From Periplaneta americana (lineage: Eukaryota; Arthropoda; Insecta; Blattodea; Blattidae), in NCBI RefSeq assembly GCF_040183065.1, contig NC_091120.1:182405896-182469895 (forward strand): a stretch of DNA of 64,000 bases. Direction: 5' to 3'. The notes below the pieces were generated by a model that was given only the letters and a program-made list of their open reading frames with translations, ran no database searches and was not told where the DNA came from. Each line of letters opens with the position of its first letter. The stretch's first letter is position 1. Made by a program: the position numbers and the translations under genes. Below are positions 10,778-21,535 of this stretch, in pieces.

Positions 10778-11459
10778 CAATAAATCAAACAAAATTGTTA
10801 ACAATGGATCAACTTCACAGTTCGTTGTGATTTTTTAAGGAATACTCTGTCCAATTTTTCAATCAGTGGGAATTATTTACAGTACAGTATAATTCTAAAT
10901 GCTCGAGCAAAGTTCACAAGAATCTGTGTTTCGGAAGCTAGACTGTGATTATTTCCTAAACTATTCAAAATCTTTCTTTTTTCTTCACAACGATATCAGA
11001 AATCAGCTCCTAGAATATTGCACACTTTTCGTGTATATCACTAAAAGTATAGACCACTTAATTCATCAGAGATTATCGAGAGTACAAACTGAAGGAGAAT
11101 GAGAGAGTCCAAAGCCACACTTTTAACAAAAATGGTTTTTTGTGCTAATTCATTTCTTATACATATGAAGAAGCTACCAGTAAAATATTATAAAAATTCT
11201 GAACAAATGACGTAAGTATACACTGAAGAAATTATGATACTGCATCCAATAGCATTGGACTCTAAATCTTCAATATACTCTCCTGTAAAATTTTGTCTGT
11301 GTGGCTTAGGACTATATATTTCTCACCCCTTCGTTTGTTGGAATGTCACAGAGCAACTGTAGTAACCCTTAGAAAACCTCTGTGCTGCCCGGACAACGGG
11401 TTTGCCTAATAGAAGTTATAAATTCAGGGTAGAGCAGAACATGAACCTGGGGCCCTCTG
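10778..11459. other. Intron sequence; possible SINE relic near 11370-11450
   Basis: The block aacctggggccctctggc resembles an inverted tRNA B-box remnant but has no convincing A box. The ORF at 10899-11102 has no recognisable domain. Confidence 0.35.
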
Positions 11460-11852
11460 GCTTATATTTTTTGTACATTTTATTCAATTGTCGGTTTCTG
11501 GTTTAATTATGTAAATCCTACTTAATTGTAATCTAATACTAATATGTATACTCATGTGTTTATTTTTATTTTTACTGTGTACATTTTTTTTATTGAATTA
11601 TCGGCTTCTGTTTTTATGTGATTCGTATTTGATTCTAACAACATTAATATGTATTTCACTATATTTATTTTTATTTTATGAGGTAAATTTTATGTAACTA
11701 CCTCTTTTGATCTCATTATGTACCTAAATTGTATCAGTATGTAATTACTCAATTCCGATCCAGTTTTATGTTCAACTGTGTAAGCAAGTTTTCATCCTGG
11801 TTGAGTGTAAGAGAAGGCCTTACGGCCTTAACTCTGCCAGGTTAAATAAAGC

Positions 11853-11887
<35 letters not shown>
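11460..11887 (+). mobile_element. LINE 3' UTR with (ATT)n tail
   Basis: Contains two related AT-rich blocks (attgtcggtttctg near 11488 and attatcggcttctg near 11595), the block gagtgtaagagaaggcctta near 11801, then aactctgccaggttaaataaa and 27 bp of ATT repeats. This is the usual 3' end of a Jockey/CR1-like LINE. There is no ORF sequence, so the copy is severely 5' truncated. Confidence 0.6.
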
Positions 11888-11892
<5 letters not shown>

Positions 11893-12589
11893 CGAGGAAA
11901 AATTAAATAAATTCAACTATTTCTGTGGAACAATACGTAGAACACTGGGGAAGAAAGTGAGAAAGGAAACATCAATCAAATATTACAAAGTAATGGCAAT
12001 TCCGTCCCTTCTATACGGCTGTGAATCTTGGGTTCTAAAGAAAAATGAAGAAAGAAAATGTTATGTTTTATTTAACGACGCTCGCAACTGCAGAGGTTAT
12101 ATCAGCGTCGCCGGATGTGCCGGAATTTTGTCCCGCAGGAGTTCTTTTACATGCCAGTAAATCTACTGACATGAGCCTGTCGCATTTAAGCATACTTAAA
12201 TGCCATCGACCTGGCCCGGGATCGAACCCGCAACCTTGGGCATAGAAGGCCAGCGCTATACCAACTTGCCAACCAGGTCGACTTGAAGAATTGAAGCAGG
12301 TGAAATGAAATTTCTTAGATATGTTGCGGGTTATACACTACTGGACAAAAAAAGAAATGAAGATATAAGAAAAGAACTAAAATAGATAGTATAATTCAAC
12401 TTATTAAAGAATATCGACATAATTGGAAAGAACATGTAAACAGAATGCCAACAACAAGTATAACGAGAGCAGCCATGAATTATAATCCATCAGGAAGGAG
12501 ATCATTAGGAAGACCAGTAAAACGTTGGGAGATCAATTTTAATGGAGGCGGAACAGGCCGAAAGACCTAAACCTTGAAGAAGAAGAAGA
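11888..12589 (+). mobile_element. RTE-type LINE fragment interrupted by a SINE
   Basis: Before the SINE, 11890-12057 encodes EEKLNKFNYFCGTIRRTLGK, then KVMAIPSLLYGCESWVLKKN. After it, 12284-12589 encodes EAGEMKFLRYVAGYTLLDK and NEDIRKELK, with stops, then GRRSLGRPVKRW. The two halves are colinear with the LINE at 7374-8026, so the SINE inserted into an existing copy. A (GAA)n tail ends it. Confidence 0.8.
12058..12283 (-). mobile_element. tRNA-derived SINE, family A
   Basis: On the minus strand a tRNA-like head starts near 12283: GACCTGGTTGGCAAGTTGG (A-box region), then GGTTGCGGGTTCGATCCC (B box), followed by a body and an AAATAAAACATAAC end. Nearly the same sequence lies at 30000-30175. It is nested inside the RTE LINE. 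Confidence 0.8.
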
Positions 12590-12591
12590 AG

Positions 12592-12627
<36 letters not shown>

Positions 12628-12628
<1 letters not shown>

Positions 12629-13515
12629 TCTTTTCTAGAAAAACTTCTTCACTGAAATTTAATTATTATCTAAATAATGTACTAATTAACAGAACGGATT
12701 GCGTAAAAGATTTGGGAATATTCTTTGACAGTAAATTGTATTTTCATAGTCACGTTGATTACATTTACAATCACGCAATCAGAATGCCAGGAATAATACG
12801 GTCAATAACTTATTCTTTTTCCACGCCCGATTCTCTTTTAATGCTATACTATACATTGGTGCGATCGAAACTCGAATATGCATCTTTAGTTTGGAACTCG
12901 ATTACAACTACGGACTCGGCTAAATTAGAAAATATACAAAGAAAATTTATATCCTTATGTTCATTCAGATTTCTGCCCATTAATTCCGGGTATAGTTATG
13001 AGAGAAAATGTGAATATTTTAATTGTCAAAATCTATATGCTAGACGCCATGAGCTAGATTATCTGTTCTTTTGTAAAGTCCTCAAAGGTGATATATCCTG
13101 TGACTCTTTCTTAAACAATATTACCTTACGTATTCCAACAAAAGATATGAGAGCCCACAAACTTTTCTATATTAGAAATTCGAAATTTCTTTCACCAGTC
13201 TCCAGATGCATTAAAAATGCCAACATGCATGGCTGCGAATTCGATCCCTTCAGTGTATAGACTTTTTTTGCGCTTGGCAACGATTTATCATTTATGTATT
13301 ATTTTAGGCATTATACTCAATTAACATTGTCTCATAGTATTCTTAGTTATCCATTCATCGTCATTATTGTAATTAATTGTAATTATATTTATGTGTAATA
13401 ATTATTTTTGTTTTATGTTTTTTGTTATATTTGTGCTGAACTGTAATTGGCCACTGGCTGTTGTACAGCACATTAAATAAATAAATAAATAAATAAATAA
13501 AATAAATAAATAAAA

Positions 13516-13562
<47 letters not shown>
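12628..13562 (+). mobile_element. Jockey/CR1-like LINE, C-terminal RT region with 3' tail
   Basis: One open frame to the stop at 13260 gives about 210 residues. Features include CVKDLGIFFDSKLYFHSHVD, the YTLVRSKLEYASLVWN motif, KLENIQRKFISLC and YARRHELDYLFF. This is the region after the polymerase core (thumb and C-terminus) of a non-LTR reverse transcriptase. The frame is intact but the fragment lacks the YADD catalytic site. The 3' UTR ends in (AAAT)n at about 13470-13515 and (ATT)n at 13517-13562. An (ATT)n block at 12590-12627 precedes it. It is less decayed than the LINE at 950. Confidence 0.8.
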
Positions 13563-13564
<2 letters not shown>

Positions 13565-13679
13565 GTCCAGTGCTGCAGCATTCAGCCAGTGTAGCACTTA
13601 TACAAGTAAATATTTATGTGGTTACTGATTATTAATATATGGTAAGTGGGAATTTGCATGTCCTCAGTCCCATTTATAC

Positions 13680-14490
13680 TGTGACAGCTGCCTCAGGATT
13701 CGAATGCGCGTCCGACAGGGCGTGCAGGGAGGAAGGCGGCGTGGGAGACGAGGTGAGCTCCGCGGAGCATTAGGGGGTGGTGCGCGGCGTAAAGAGGAGA
13801 GGAGAGACGGCGATATGCTGGGCCATGGCAGAGATGGGGAAGAAACAAAGCAGCGAGAACAGAATCATCCAGAAACAGAAACTTCCTGGGTCGTAGTTTC
13901 TGGAAAGTGTGGTTTAACTAATAAAAAGTGAGCAGCCTTCGAAGAGAGCCAGTTGTTGTTGGTATTGGACAGCGAGTTCAGCTTGTGAATCAGCAGCGCC
14001 CAGGAGTCTAGGGTTCGACACGCAAGTGAACTTGAGCAGTGTCCAGGCGGAAGCAACACAGTTGGAAGTCTTGAGTTCGAGTGCAGTGGACTGTCTCTGG
14101 AAGTCTTAAGTTCGAGTGCAGTGGACTGTCTCTGGAAGTCTTGGGTTCGATATACTGTGAACTTGAGTGAATGAGCTAGAAGAACTAGCCAAGGCAAACG
14201 AACTGTGAACTGAGAGTTTTGTGTTGTAAATAGTGCTTTGTGAACATTAGTTGAGATTAGGAGTACATTGTTGTTCTCAATAATCCAAGTGAATTGTCAA
14301 TTGTCGTCTGTGGAGCGCAATAACGAATACTGTGTTGATGTGTGGAGTGAAATACCCATTGTTGACGGGATTGTTTAAATTCAGAAATATAGAAAGCCAT
14401 TATTGTTGTAGATAAAAGTAACATTGTTGTGTGAAATAAAAGTCACAATACTATCTCATCAATGTACTTACTTTTATCGTTTATGTTTAC
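13680..14490 (+). other. Possible solo LTR or LTR-like block
   Basis: Unlike its surroundings the region is GC-rich (13700-14180). It starts with tgtgacagctgcc, contains aataaaagtcac near 14436 and could end at gtttaca near 14490. Sequence about ten bases further, ctggggctcggttcga, is reminiscent of a tRNA primer-binding site. No second LTR or gag/pol sequence is seen. This is an inference from sequence style only. Confidence 0.3.
14064..14165. repeat. 35-bp tandem repeat, about three units
   Basis: The unit starts tggaagtcttgagttcgagt and ends gcagtggactgtctc. Two near-perfect copies and a partial third, which diverges after ggttcga. It lies inside the LTR-like block. Confidence 0.85.
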
Positions 14491-14913
14491 AAAATATTTT
14501 TCTGGGGCTCGGTTCGATCTGGACTATCAATATTAAATATTAGCTATTCTATGATTTCTGTTATTGTTTACAAATTTTTCCCTTCATACGTATTTAACTA
14601 AAATGGTTGGGAAAGTTTCTGTCTAGACTGGAAAATCCCTCTCTTTTTATAATTTTTTCTTTATGTAATGCAGTATCCCAACATAAATCAGAATTCATGT
14701 AGATATATCAGAAGTCCACAATAAGTACACTGGGCTTACAAGCTAGAGGGCCTGGGTTCAAATCCCTGTTCATCTACTCTGAATTTGTAACTTGTATTAA
14801 GAAAGCTTGTAGTCCAGGCAACACCATTCTCAATTATCACCAATATTATTCATTACGAGTGTAATGTAGACCGACCCACCTCCTATGGTGCACTCTGACG
14901 AATTAAGTGGCCT

Positions 14914-15770
14914 ATGAATAATTTCAAGGGAAAAATTGTTCTGGGGCCGGGTATTGAACCTGGAACCTTTGGCTAAATGCACCAAGGCTCTACCAACTGA
15001 GCTATCCAGAAACTCTACCAGATCCCGACTCAATTTCTCCCTTTATATCCACAGACCTCAAAGTGGGCTGAAAACTGTCGAGCAACCAACATTGAGTGCA
15101 CACAAACTCTGTGTGACTTGAATTGTGGTTTTCTGTTAACGAACAGTGACGTGTATTATGCAAATCTAACTTTCAGGTATAGCTTTCTGTGAAGCTGATT
15201 TGAATAATTCCATGGGAAAAATTGTTCCGGGACCGGATACTGAACCCGGGACCTTTGGCTAAATGCACCAAGGCTCTACCAACTGAGCTACCCAGGAACT
15301 CTACCAGACCTCGACTCAATTTCTCTCTTTATATCCACAGACCTCAAAGTGGGTTGACAACTGTCAAGCACCAACATTGAGTGCACACAAATTCTGTGTG
15401 ACTTGAATTGTGGTTTTCTGTTAACAAACAGTGACATGTATTATGCAAATCTAGCTTTCAGGTATAACTCTCTGTGAAGCTGATTTGAATAATTCCAAGG
15501 GAAAAATTGTTCCGGGACCGGATATTGAACCTGGGACCTTTGGCTAAATGCATCAAGGCTCTACCAACTGAGCTAACCAGGAACTCTACCACATCCCAAA
15601 TCAATTTCTCCCTTTATATCCACAGACCTCAAAGTGGGCTGAAAACCGTCAAGCAACCAACACTGAGTGCTCACAAACTCTGTGTGACTTGAATTGTGGT
15701 TTTCTGTTAATGAACAGTGACATGTATTATGCAAATCTAGATTTCAGGTATAGCTCTCTGTGAAGCTGAT
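14914..15770 (-). repeat. Tandem array of three 286-bp units built from a tRNA-like SINE (family C)
   Basis: Units start near 14914, 15200 and 15485, each with ttgaataatt. On the minus strand each contains GGGTAGCTCAGTTGGTAGAG (A-box region) and a B-box block such as GTCCCGGGTTCAGTATCCGG, then a body with the conserved cacagacctcaaagtggg and tgtgacttgaattgtgg on the plus strand. Units differ by scattered substitutions. A single copy of the SINE head lies at 32288-32420. The array is satellite-like rather than independent insertions, because the units abut exactly. Confidence 0.85.
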
Positions 15771-15829
15771 TTGAATAATATTATATTACATTATTCAAAT
15801 CAGCTTCACAGGGAGCTATACCTGAAAGC
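15741..15829. repeat. Palindrome at the end of the SINE-C array
   Basis: The last 39 bp of the third unit (aggtatagctctctgtgaag and on) recur inverted at 15790-15829 (cttcacagggagctatacct) with about two mismatches. The spacer is about 10 bp of AT-rich sequence. The array therefore ends in an inverted partial unit. Confidence 0.85.
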
Positions 15830-17108
15830 TATATTTATATAAATGGCCTATGTTTCTCACCACTAACGACATCTACGAGCCACGGTCATAATGTTCATTC
15901 TATACAATAAGATTCCACATGTCAATGAACATTAATGCAAAATCCTTTTGTGTCGTGACTGCTGATTGGTCCTATGTTCACGCCAGGAAATGAAATATGC
16001 ATTAATCCTAGACACTTACCTGGGGTATTTTCTGACCCCACACCATCTTCTGTTGCTAATATCTACATCCATATACTCCGAAATGTAGGCCTACCCATAA
16101 CCTAGATATGCTATTCTTGGTTATTTTACTTTCCTTTATAATTAAAATTATTATTTCATAATTATATATTGACTTTTTTTTTCATGTTTATTGCTCGAGT
16201 TCGAGGATGCTCCAGTTATAGAACACGTTCTTATTTTCTAGTTAGAATTATTGTGCAGTGATAGTGTTTTGTTGTAAGCAAAGTGAACAAATGAAACAAA
16301 TATAGCATAAATTGCCATGTAGGCTATGGGTAAAGTGTTTTAGGTTCAAGAGTAATTATTTGTATTTGTAAAATTAGCTTCTTGTACTTTTTACTGCAGC
16401 AGGTGATGATACTAAATTAATTAATTACTTTTCTAAACATAATAATTAACACTTGATGCAATAACAATATCCTTTTTGTGTTATATTTCAAGGAAAGTCA
16501 ATGTGTTCTCTGATATTTGAAAATAATAAAAACATTAAACTAATTTCATTAATGCATTCATTGATTGTTTAAACATAGTGAGTAAATAAATCTAGCTGCA
16601 ATAAAAACTTTCAAATTGCTTGTACAGTATTTAGAGTATTTAGCTGCTTGTACAGTACTGTTATTGAAAGTTATCTTGAACCTTACGTTCCCTAAGTCTG
16701 TCTTTCGAACTGCTCGGTGCTGCATGTACTCATCAACGTAACGACACAAGGATGCCCCTCCCTCGGGTAACGTGACACTTTTCAGAAAACGTTGGTTCTT
16801 TTACCTTACAGCTCTCTACTGTAAAAGAACTTGGTTCAATAGAGACATCATCTTCTCACGATATTTCGGTTTTGAGAGGAGAACATAGTTTCGTAGCAAG
16901 TTTTAATTAACCTGTAATGAGTAGGTATTTAAATATAATCGTGTGTACACTCCTCTCTCATCCGGGCTGGGAACCGGCAATGGCGGAGTTATTACAGCTA
17001 TTTCTATAAATTATATAGGTCTACATGACTTACACCTACAGCTAATATGTACATATTCTTATAACAATATTTTACATGCTTATTATTTGAATTTACATTA
17101 ATTTACAA
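15830..17108. other. Stretch without a confident gene
   Basis: AT-rich sequence with no recognisable ORF or delimited repeat. The short minus ORF at 16558-16749 has no family signal. Confidence 0.45.
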
Positions 17109-17435
17109 TTATACACAATCCATATCTCTATCATTGCTGCTATCATCGCTTGGTCCAAAATTAATTACTATTTCGTCAATGGCATCATCCATTCCCGGAG
17201 TAGTGTGAGGTTCATTCGGTTGTAATTCAATATTATTTTTAATTCTCTTCACGGAACTAATACTTTTGCCAGAGTATTTAGCTGCTCTCTCATATTCCTT
17301 AGCAAGAGGTTCCAGCAAATATTTGTTTAATTTTTCCTCCTTGCAGAGCTTAATTATATTTGCAATAGTTTCTCTTTCTCCGCGGTGCGGTGATGTGTTT
17401 TCACCATAATTACTACCCTGTGGTTGCTGCTTCAT
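17109..17435 (-). CDS. Small ORF with a helix-turn-helix-like domain, probable transposon-derived
   Basis: From the ATG at 17433-17435 the ORF encodes 108 residues. Residues about 20-65 (ERETIANIIKLCKEEKLNKY, then PLAKEYERAAKYSGKSISSV) follow the pattern of the N-terminal helix-turn-helix of an insect DDE transposase family. A similar but broken domain is encoded at 56917-57150. The last 40 residues are acidic and serine-rich (DEIVINFGPSDDSSNDRDMD), a style seen at the C-termini of such transposases. An N-terminus joined to a C-terminus after internal deletion would explain this. The frame is open, so a small domesticated protein is not excluded. An upstream in-frame extension to 17651 looks like chance. 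Confidence 0.45.
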   Translation of the reverse strand: MKQQPQGSNYGENTSPHRGERETIANIIKLCKEEKLNKYLLEPLAKEYERAAKYSGKSISSVKRIKNNIELQPNEPHTTPGMDDAIDEIVINFGPSDDSSNDRDMDCV

Positions 17436-17977
17436 GGTAACACTACTGGTACGGAGTGAAGGAAATAGTTCTATGTTTCTTGACAAGAGATTATGATGCG
17501 GAGCATGTGCAAACAACTCAGTTGGCTCCACCCGTGTTACGTGCTTCCTTCCCTCTGCTCCTCTGTCCCCGCTCAGAAAGTTCAAGATAACTTGCAATAA
17601 CAGTATATAAAAATGCAATAAGCTATAAAATATCCTATTTATTAACAACACATATTCTTGGGATTCTAGTGCAGCTAAGTTGCAAGGGTTAACATGTATG
17701 GAGCAATGACAGATGGTGTGACGTCACAGATACTGGTAATTATTTTAAATAACAATGCATCAGATACATGAAGGATTTTCACAAGAATATACTTACATTA
17801 AGAAGTGTCCACATCAGGCAACAGACTGGTTCTAAAGAGTTTCCCCTTACAATATTTGATCCCTAAATTACAGGCAACTAACTGGCTCTACCACTATAGC
17901 CTCTATGTCTACACTATTATATGTGTTGCAGAATATAAACAACATGCAATTTTAACACAGCATAGCACCGACACCAT
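17436..17977. other. Stretch without a confident gene
   Basis: Nothing recognisable between the small ORF and the palindrome; the plus ORF at 17805-18008 runs into the palindrome arm. Confidence 0.4.
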
Positions 17978-18221
17978 AACTGAATCGGTTATTGTTGAAA
18001 GGAACTAAGTCCACTTTTTAAAGTTTTGAGATAATCGAAAAAAACTGTTTTGTGAATAATCTATTGAAGATTAAACCAAAATATATTATACACATAAAAT
18101 ATATATGTACAATATATTGTGGTTTAATCTTCGATATATTATTCACAAAACAGTTTTTTTCGATTATCTCAAAACTTTAAAAAGTGGACTTAGTTCCTTT
18201 CAACAATAACAGATTCAATTA
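17978..18221. mobile_element. Near-perfect palindromic (foldback) element
   Basis: Arms of about 110 bp (17978-18088 and 18112-18221) are inverted copies that differ at only a handful of positions. Both contain gttgaaaggaactaagtcca, ttttgagataatcgaaaaaa and ctgttttgtgaataat. The spacer is roughly 25 bp of AT-rich sequence. It has no coding capacity and is likely a foldback MITE. The high arm identity suggests recent origin or arm-to-arm correction. Confidence 0.85.
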
Positions 18222-18940
18222 TATAATACAATAGAAGCCTGCTAGTCCGAACATATTAAAAAAACACATACCGGTACACACAGAGAAGGTGAGGGGGAGG
18301 GGGGAAAAGAAAAAAAAGAGAGCAGGGGGGGGGGGGAGTGTTTATGTGTGTATACATATAGTATGTTTCAATATCTAATTTTACTAAGTGAGAGCTTAAT
18401 TTCACTATGCCAGAGTCTAAATTAACAGATTTTAAGCTCTTTTAGGCGCCTAAAACTTAATTTTTAATGCGTAAAAATATGAGATTTAATAATGATACAT
18501 TAATTTATTGGTCTGACCCAATATTTTGGGTTTGCCCTGTGACACAGAATAGCTCACAATAAAATTTAAAATGAAAAATTATATAAACAGGTTTCAAACA
18601 AAAGTGATTAAGACGTAAGAAAAAAAAAAAAGAACCTAATATAATTTGAATTGAATGTACACCATAAAGATGCTGACGAAATATCGCTACAGAAAATTTT
18701 ATTATGGTAGTGACGATGGCATCTTGAAGATCTCTCGTCAGCTCGTATTTTTCCCTCCACTTTCGGAATGGTGCCTCTCGCTCCGAAGAAGAGACTGGTA
18801 ACTGTGATTTTTTCTATGTTGTATTTTGCTGATAGGTACTGAATTGTGGGCTCGTAGATTTTCTTTTTCTCTTTGTTCACTTCAGATGGCTGAGATTTCA
18901 AATCTGATCGTAAGATCAATTATTTCGGCTGTCTGTTTAT
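18222..18940. other. Intronic sequence with a purine-rich low-complexity tract
   Basis: 18284-18343 is an A/G tract with a G run of ten or more. The rest has no recognisable gene; the minus ORF 18608-18919 has no family signal. Confidence 0.45.
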
Positions 18941-19822
18941 CAGTGGCGTAGCGTCAATGTAAGCTAAAAAGCTCAGCTTCCCCAGTTAATAATAATTTCA
19001 TAATAAACCTGCAGTCTATGGACAAAATTATTTATTAATTTTAATAGAATTTATGATTACGCATTAAGTATTGTGATGCGGCAGCTCAGGATGATTTGTG
19101 ATGCAGCAGTAAACAAGATGCCTGCACACACCAGCTTCCAAGCAGACTGGTTTCTCACACTCATTCTTCTGTGTAACCCACCCTGCAGATTTTCCATCCC
19201 TTTCTAGCTAAACTATCCTGGTCGCAAGGTTCGCAAGAAGCTAGCTTTGACATTGAAAATAAGTAGTTTCCGAGTTATACCTTTTCGTCAGTTGTGTTCA
19301 GTTGAAGTGTTAGTGTGCATTGTAGCTGATATAATAAATAATGAGTGAAATAACAGTTCCTGACACCAGTTTACTTGAATTTTTTAGGACAATTCTATTA
19401 TCAAGATTGACTTACGAACAAAAGTGTGATCTAAAAAACAAATGACCGACTCCCTTGCTATCAATGAAGGATACAACCGAAAGACAGATGCATACATACG
19501 TAATGATACTAATACTGTATCTATTGACCGTTAATATTGTGATTCCTCTAACTATGACAGGGAGTGAGCTAATGTTATATGTATACGTGTCTATTTGTTA
19601 GAGATATGTGTAAACCGTGAAATCATACTGTATTTTACTATGTACCATTTGAGGTCATGCCTTATTGGTGTTACTTACGATGTTCCAACCAATCTTCGAC
19701 TGCTGACTTGACATTGACAACTATTTATTTTAAGACTATATTTTTGTAATACGTTTTCTCATATTGCATGAAAGACAACTTGAATTAGCTTCTCCTGCTC
19801 AAAAATTCATGCTATGCCACTG
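18941..19822 (+). mobile_element. hAT-family transposon, internally deleted, with perfect 8-bp TSD
   Basis: The ends CAGTGGCGTAGC and, inverted, CAGTGGCATAGC bound 882 bp. Flanking copies of ctgtttat at 18933-18940 and 19823-19830 form a perfect 8-bp target-site duplication, diagnostic of hAT. At 19341 an ORF starts MSEITVPDTSLLEFFRTILL and SRLTYEQKCDLKNK, then a stop, then PLLSM in a shifted context. This matches the N-terminal lead of TTF/ZMYM-type hAT transposases. Zinc finger and catalytic domain are absent. Confidence 0.85.
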
Positions 19823-19830
19823 CTGTTTAT

Positions 19831-21336
19831 TCCTATTTATAGCTATGATATCAATCCTACGATTGCTCCCACCATCAGCAATACAATGAACTTCCTCGTG
19901 AAAGTCTAGATTTTTGGATCAAAATGTATCTGCAATCACAGAACGTATGATGTTGTGACATTTTATTCTGAGTACTTCTCCCTGTGAGCAACTCCCAAGC
20001 ACATGTGGTAAAGTTTCATACTCACTGACACAGCTACGAACAGCTAATAGCAGTACAGTCGTGGTGAATGTATTTCCCAAATGGGAAGTTGTAGTGTTCA
20101 AGAAACAAACCTCCTCCTTCTCCTCCTCAGGAGGGGGACGGAGGGCATATTTGGACTGAAACTCAATTCTGTTTAATGCTACAGAATTTAAGAACTCAAA
20201 ATGTACAATGAGCAGTACAACTTACTTTATGAATTAGTCCTTGTTTTCTATACTATATAATAATAATCTGCCAACTTCTTCTTACGAAGAGCAGATAATC
20301 TTGACAAAGCGGCAATGTCTTGTCAATGCTTCATAAACCTCGAAACTAAACAAAGTGGTGGACAGTGAAGGGTGGGGAGGGGTTAAAGGCATGGTTTCCC
20401 TGCTTGCAATCCTGTTTCATCACTTAATCCGAAATTTAATAATCCGAACAGGGCCCGGTCCCAATTAGTTAGGACTAGCAGGGTTCTACTGTACAAGGAG
20501 CAGAGGCTACAGAAACTGATTGACCGACTATCACCATTTCCGTTTCCGTGTTTGGGTTATGTTGTGAGTGCTGACAAAGCCTTAGTTAAATCACACAACC
20601 TACTTATCTCATCATGCCCCATTGCTAATGGTCCTAGCTAATGTCTGCAAACAAATCACATTCTTTGACAGCCATTATTGTGTTTCCAAATTGCTTCCTG
20701 TATCGTATTTTTCTCTCGTGTTTAGAAAAAAAAAACAAATTTCCCATTAAAACTTCGAAAATATGTAACAGGTTGTGCTTGCGGGAACTAATTAATGTTG
20801 TGTTGTAGGTTGCATAGATAAAAGTGATTTGTCCTACAGCCAATAGAAAGGACTTTCAACACGTGCATTTGTTTACATGCGGAGTCTCCTTGCATAGAAT
20901 GAAGATCAGTCAGGGCGAATAACAGCAAGATAAGGGCCCTGCCATTGCACACACAAAAATAAATGAAATTAATGTTTGAAAATGTTTTCAATTTGAGTCA
21001 CTTTTTTTACAACAAAAAAAAGTATATATATATTTTTTCTATTTTCGTAATTTTGAAAATTAATCTGCAAGCCCTAGGTTTTTACCTGAAATAGTACACA
21101 CATAAATATTTTATTAAATATATTATTTAATGTGAATCATTATCGATACTGAATACGAAAAGAATCTGTCCAATAGCTTAGAAGAATGCTGTAGACAAAC
21201 ATAGAGAGCTGGCAAGCTTAAGAACACTTTACCAGTATTCGTGATGCTGAAAACGCGTATTTCCGTAAAAATACCTACACTAAATTGCTTTTGTTTATTT
21301 ATTTATTTTTTTTTAGCTTCATAATCCTGTGTCTTA
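19831..21336. other. Stretch without a confident gene
   Basis: AT-rich sequence with scattered short ORFs. No splice-flanked exon of the SHIPPO family and no delimited transposon were recognised. Confidence 0.45.
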
Positions 21337-21535
21337 TACAGTGCATTTGTAGCTCGGCTGGACCATTCCACAGCGGCCTTGGACTGGATGAAGATGGGCA
21401 CCTGCCACCAGAGTAGCGCTGTAGCTACTGCTGACGCGCCAGTCAGTCGAGTTGAATCTGTCGTGAGAGAAAGACGTCTGTGCGCGTGTTGTGAGTAAAA
21501 TTGTGTTGCTGGTGGTGATAAAGTGTCTATTAATA

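Noticed and set aside
14936-15692. Stand-alone tRNA genes suggested by A and B boxes (also at 22400, 32300, 32600, 53830, 54210)
   Set aside because: Each is followed by a SINE body and repeated elsewhere; cloverleaf arms are imperfect. They are SINE heads.
14914-15770. CRISPR-like array
   Set aside because: The repeats are 286 bp, tRNA-like and contiguous, without unique spacers; the host is a eukaryote.
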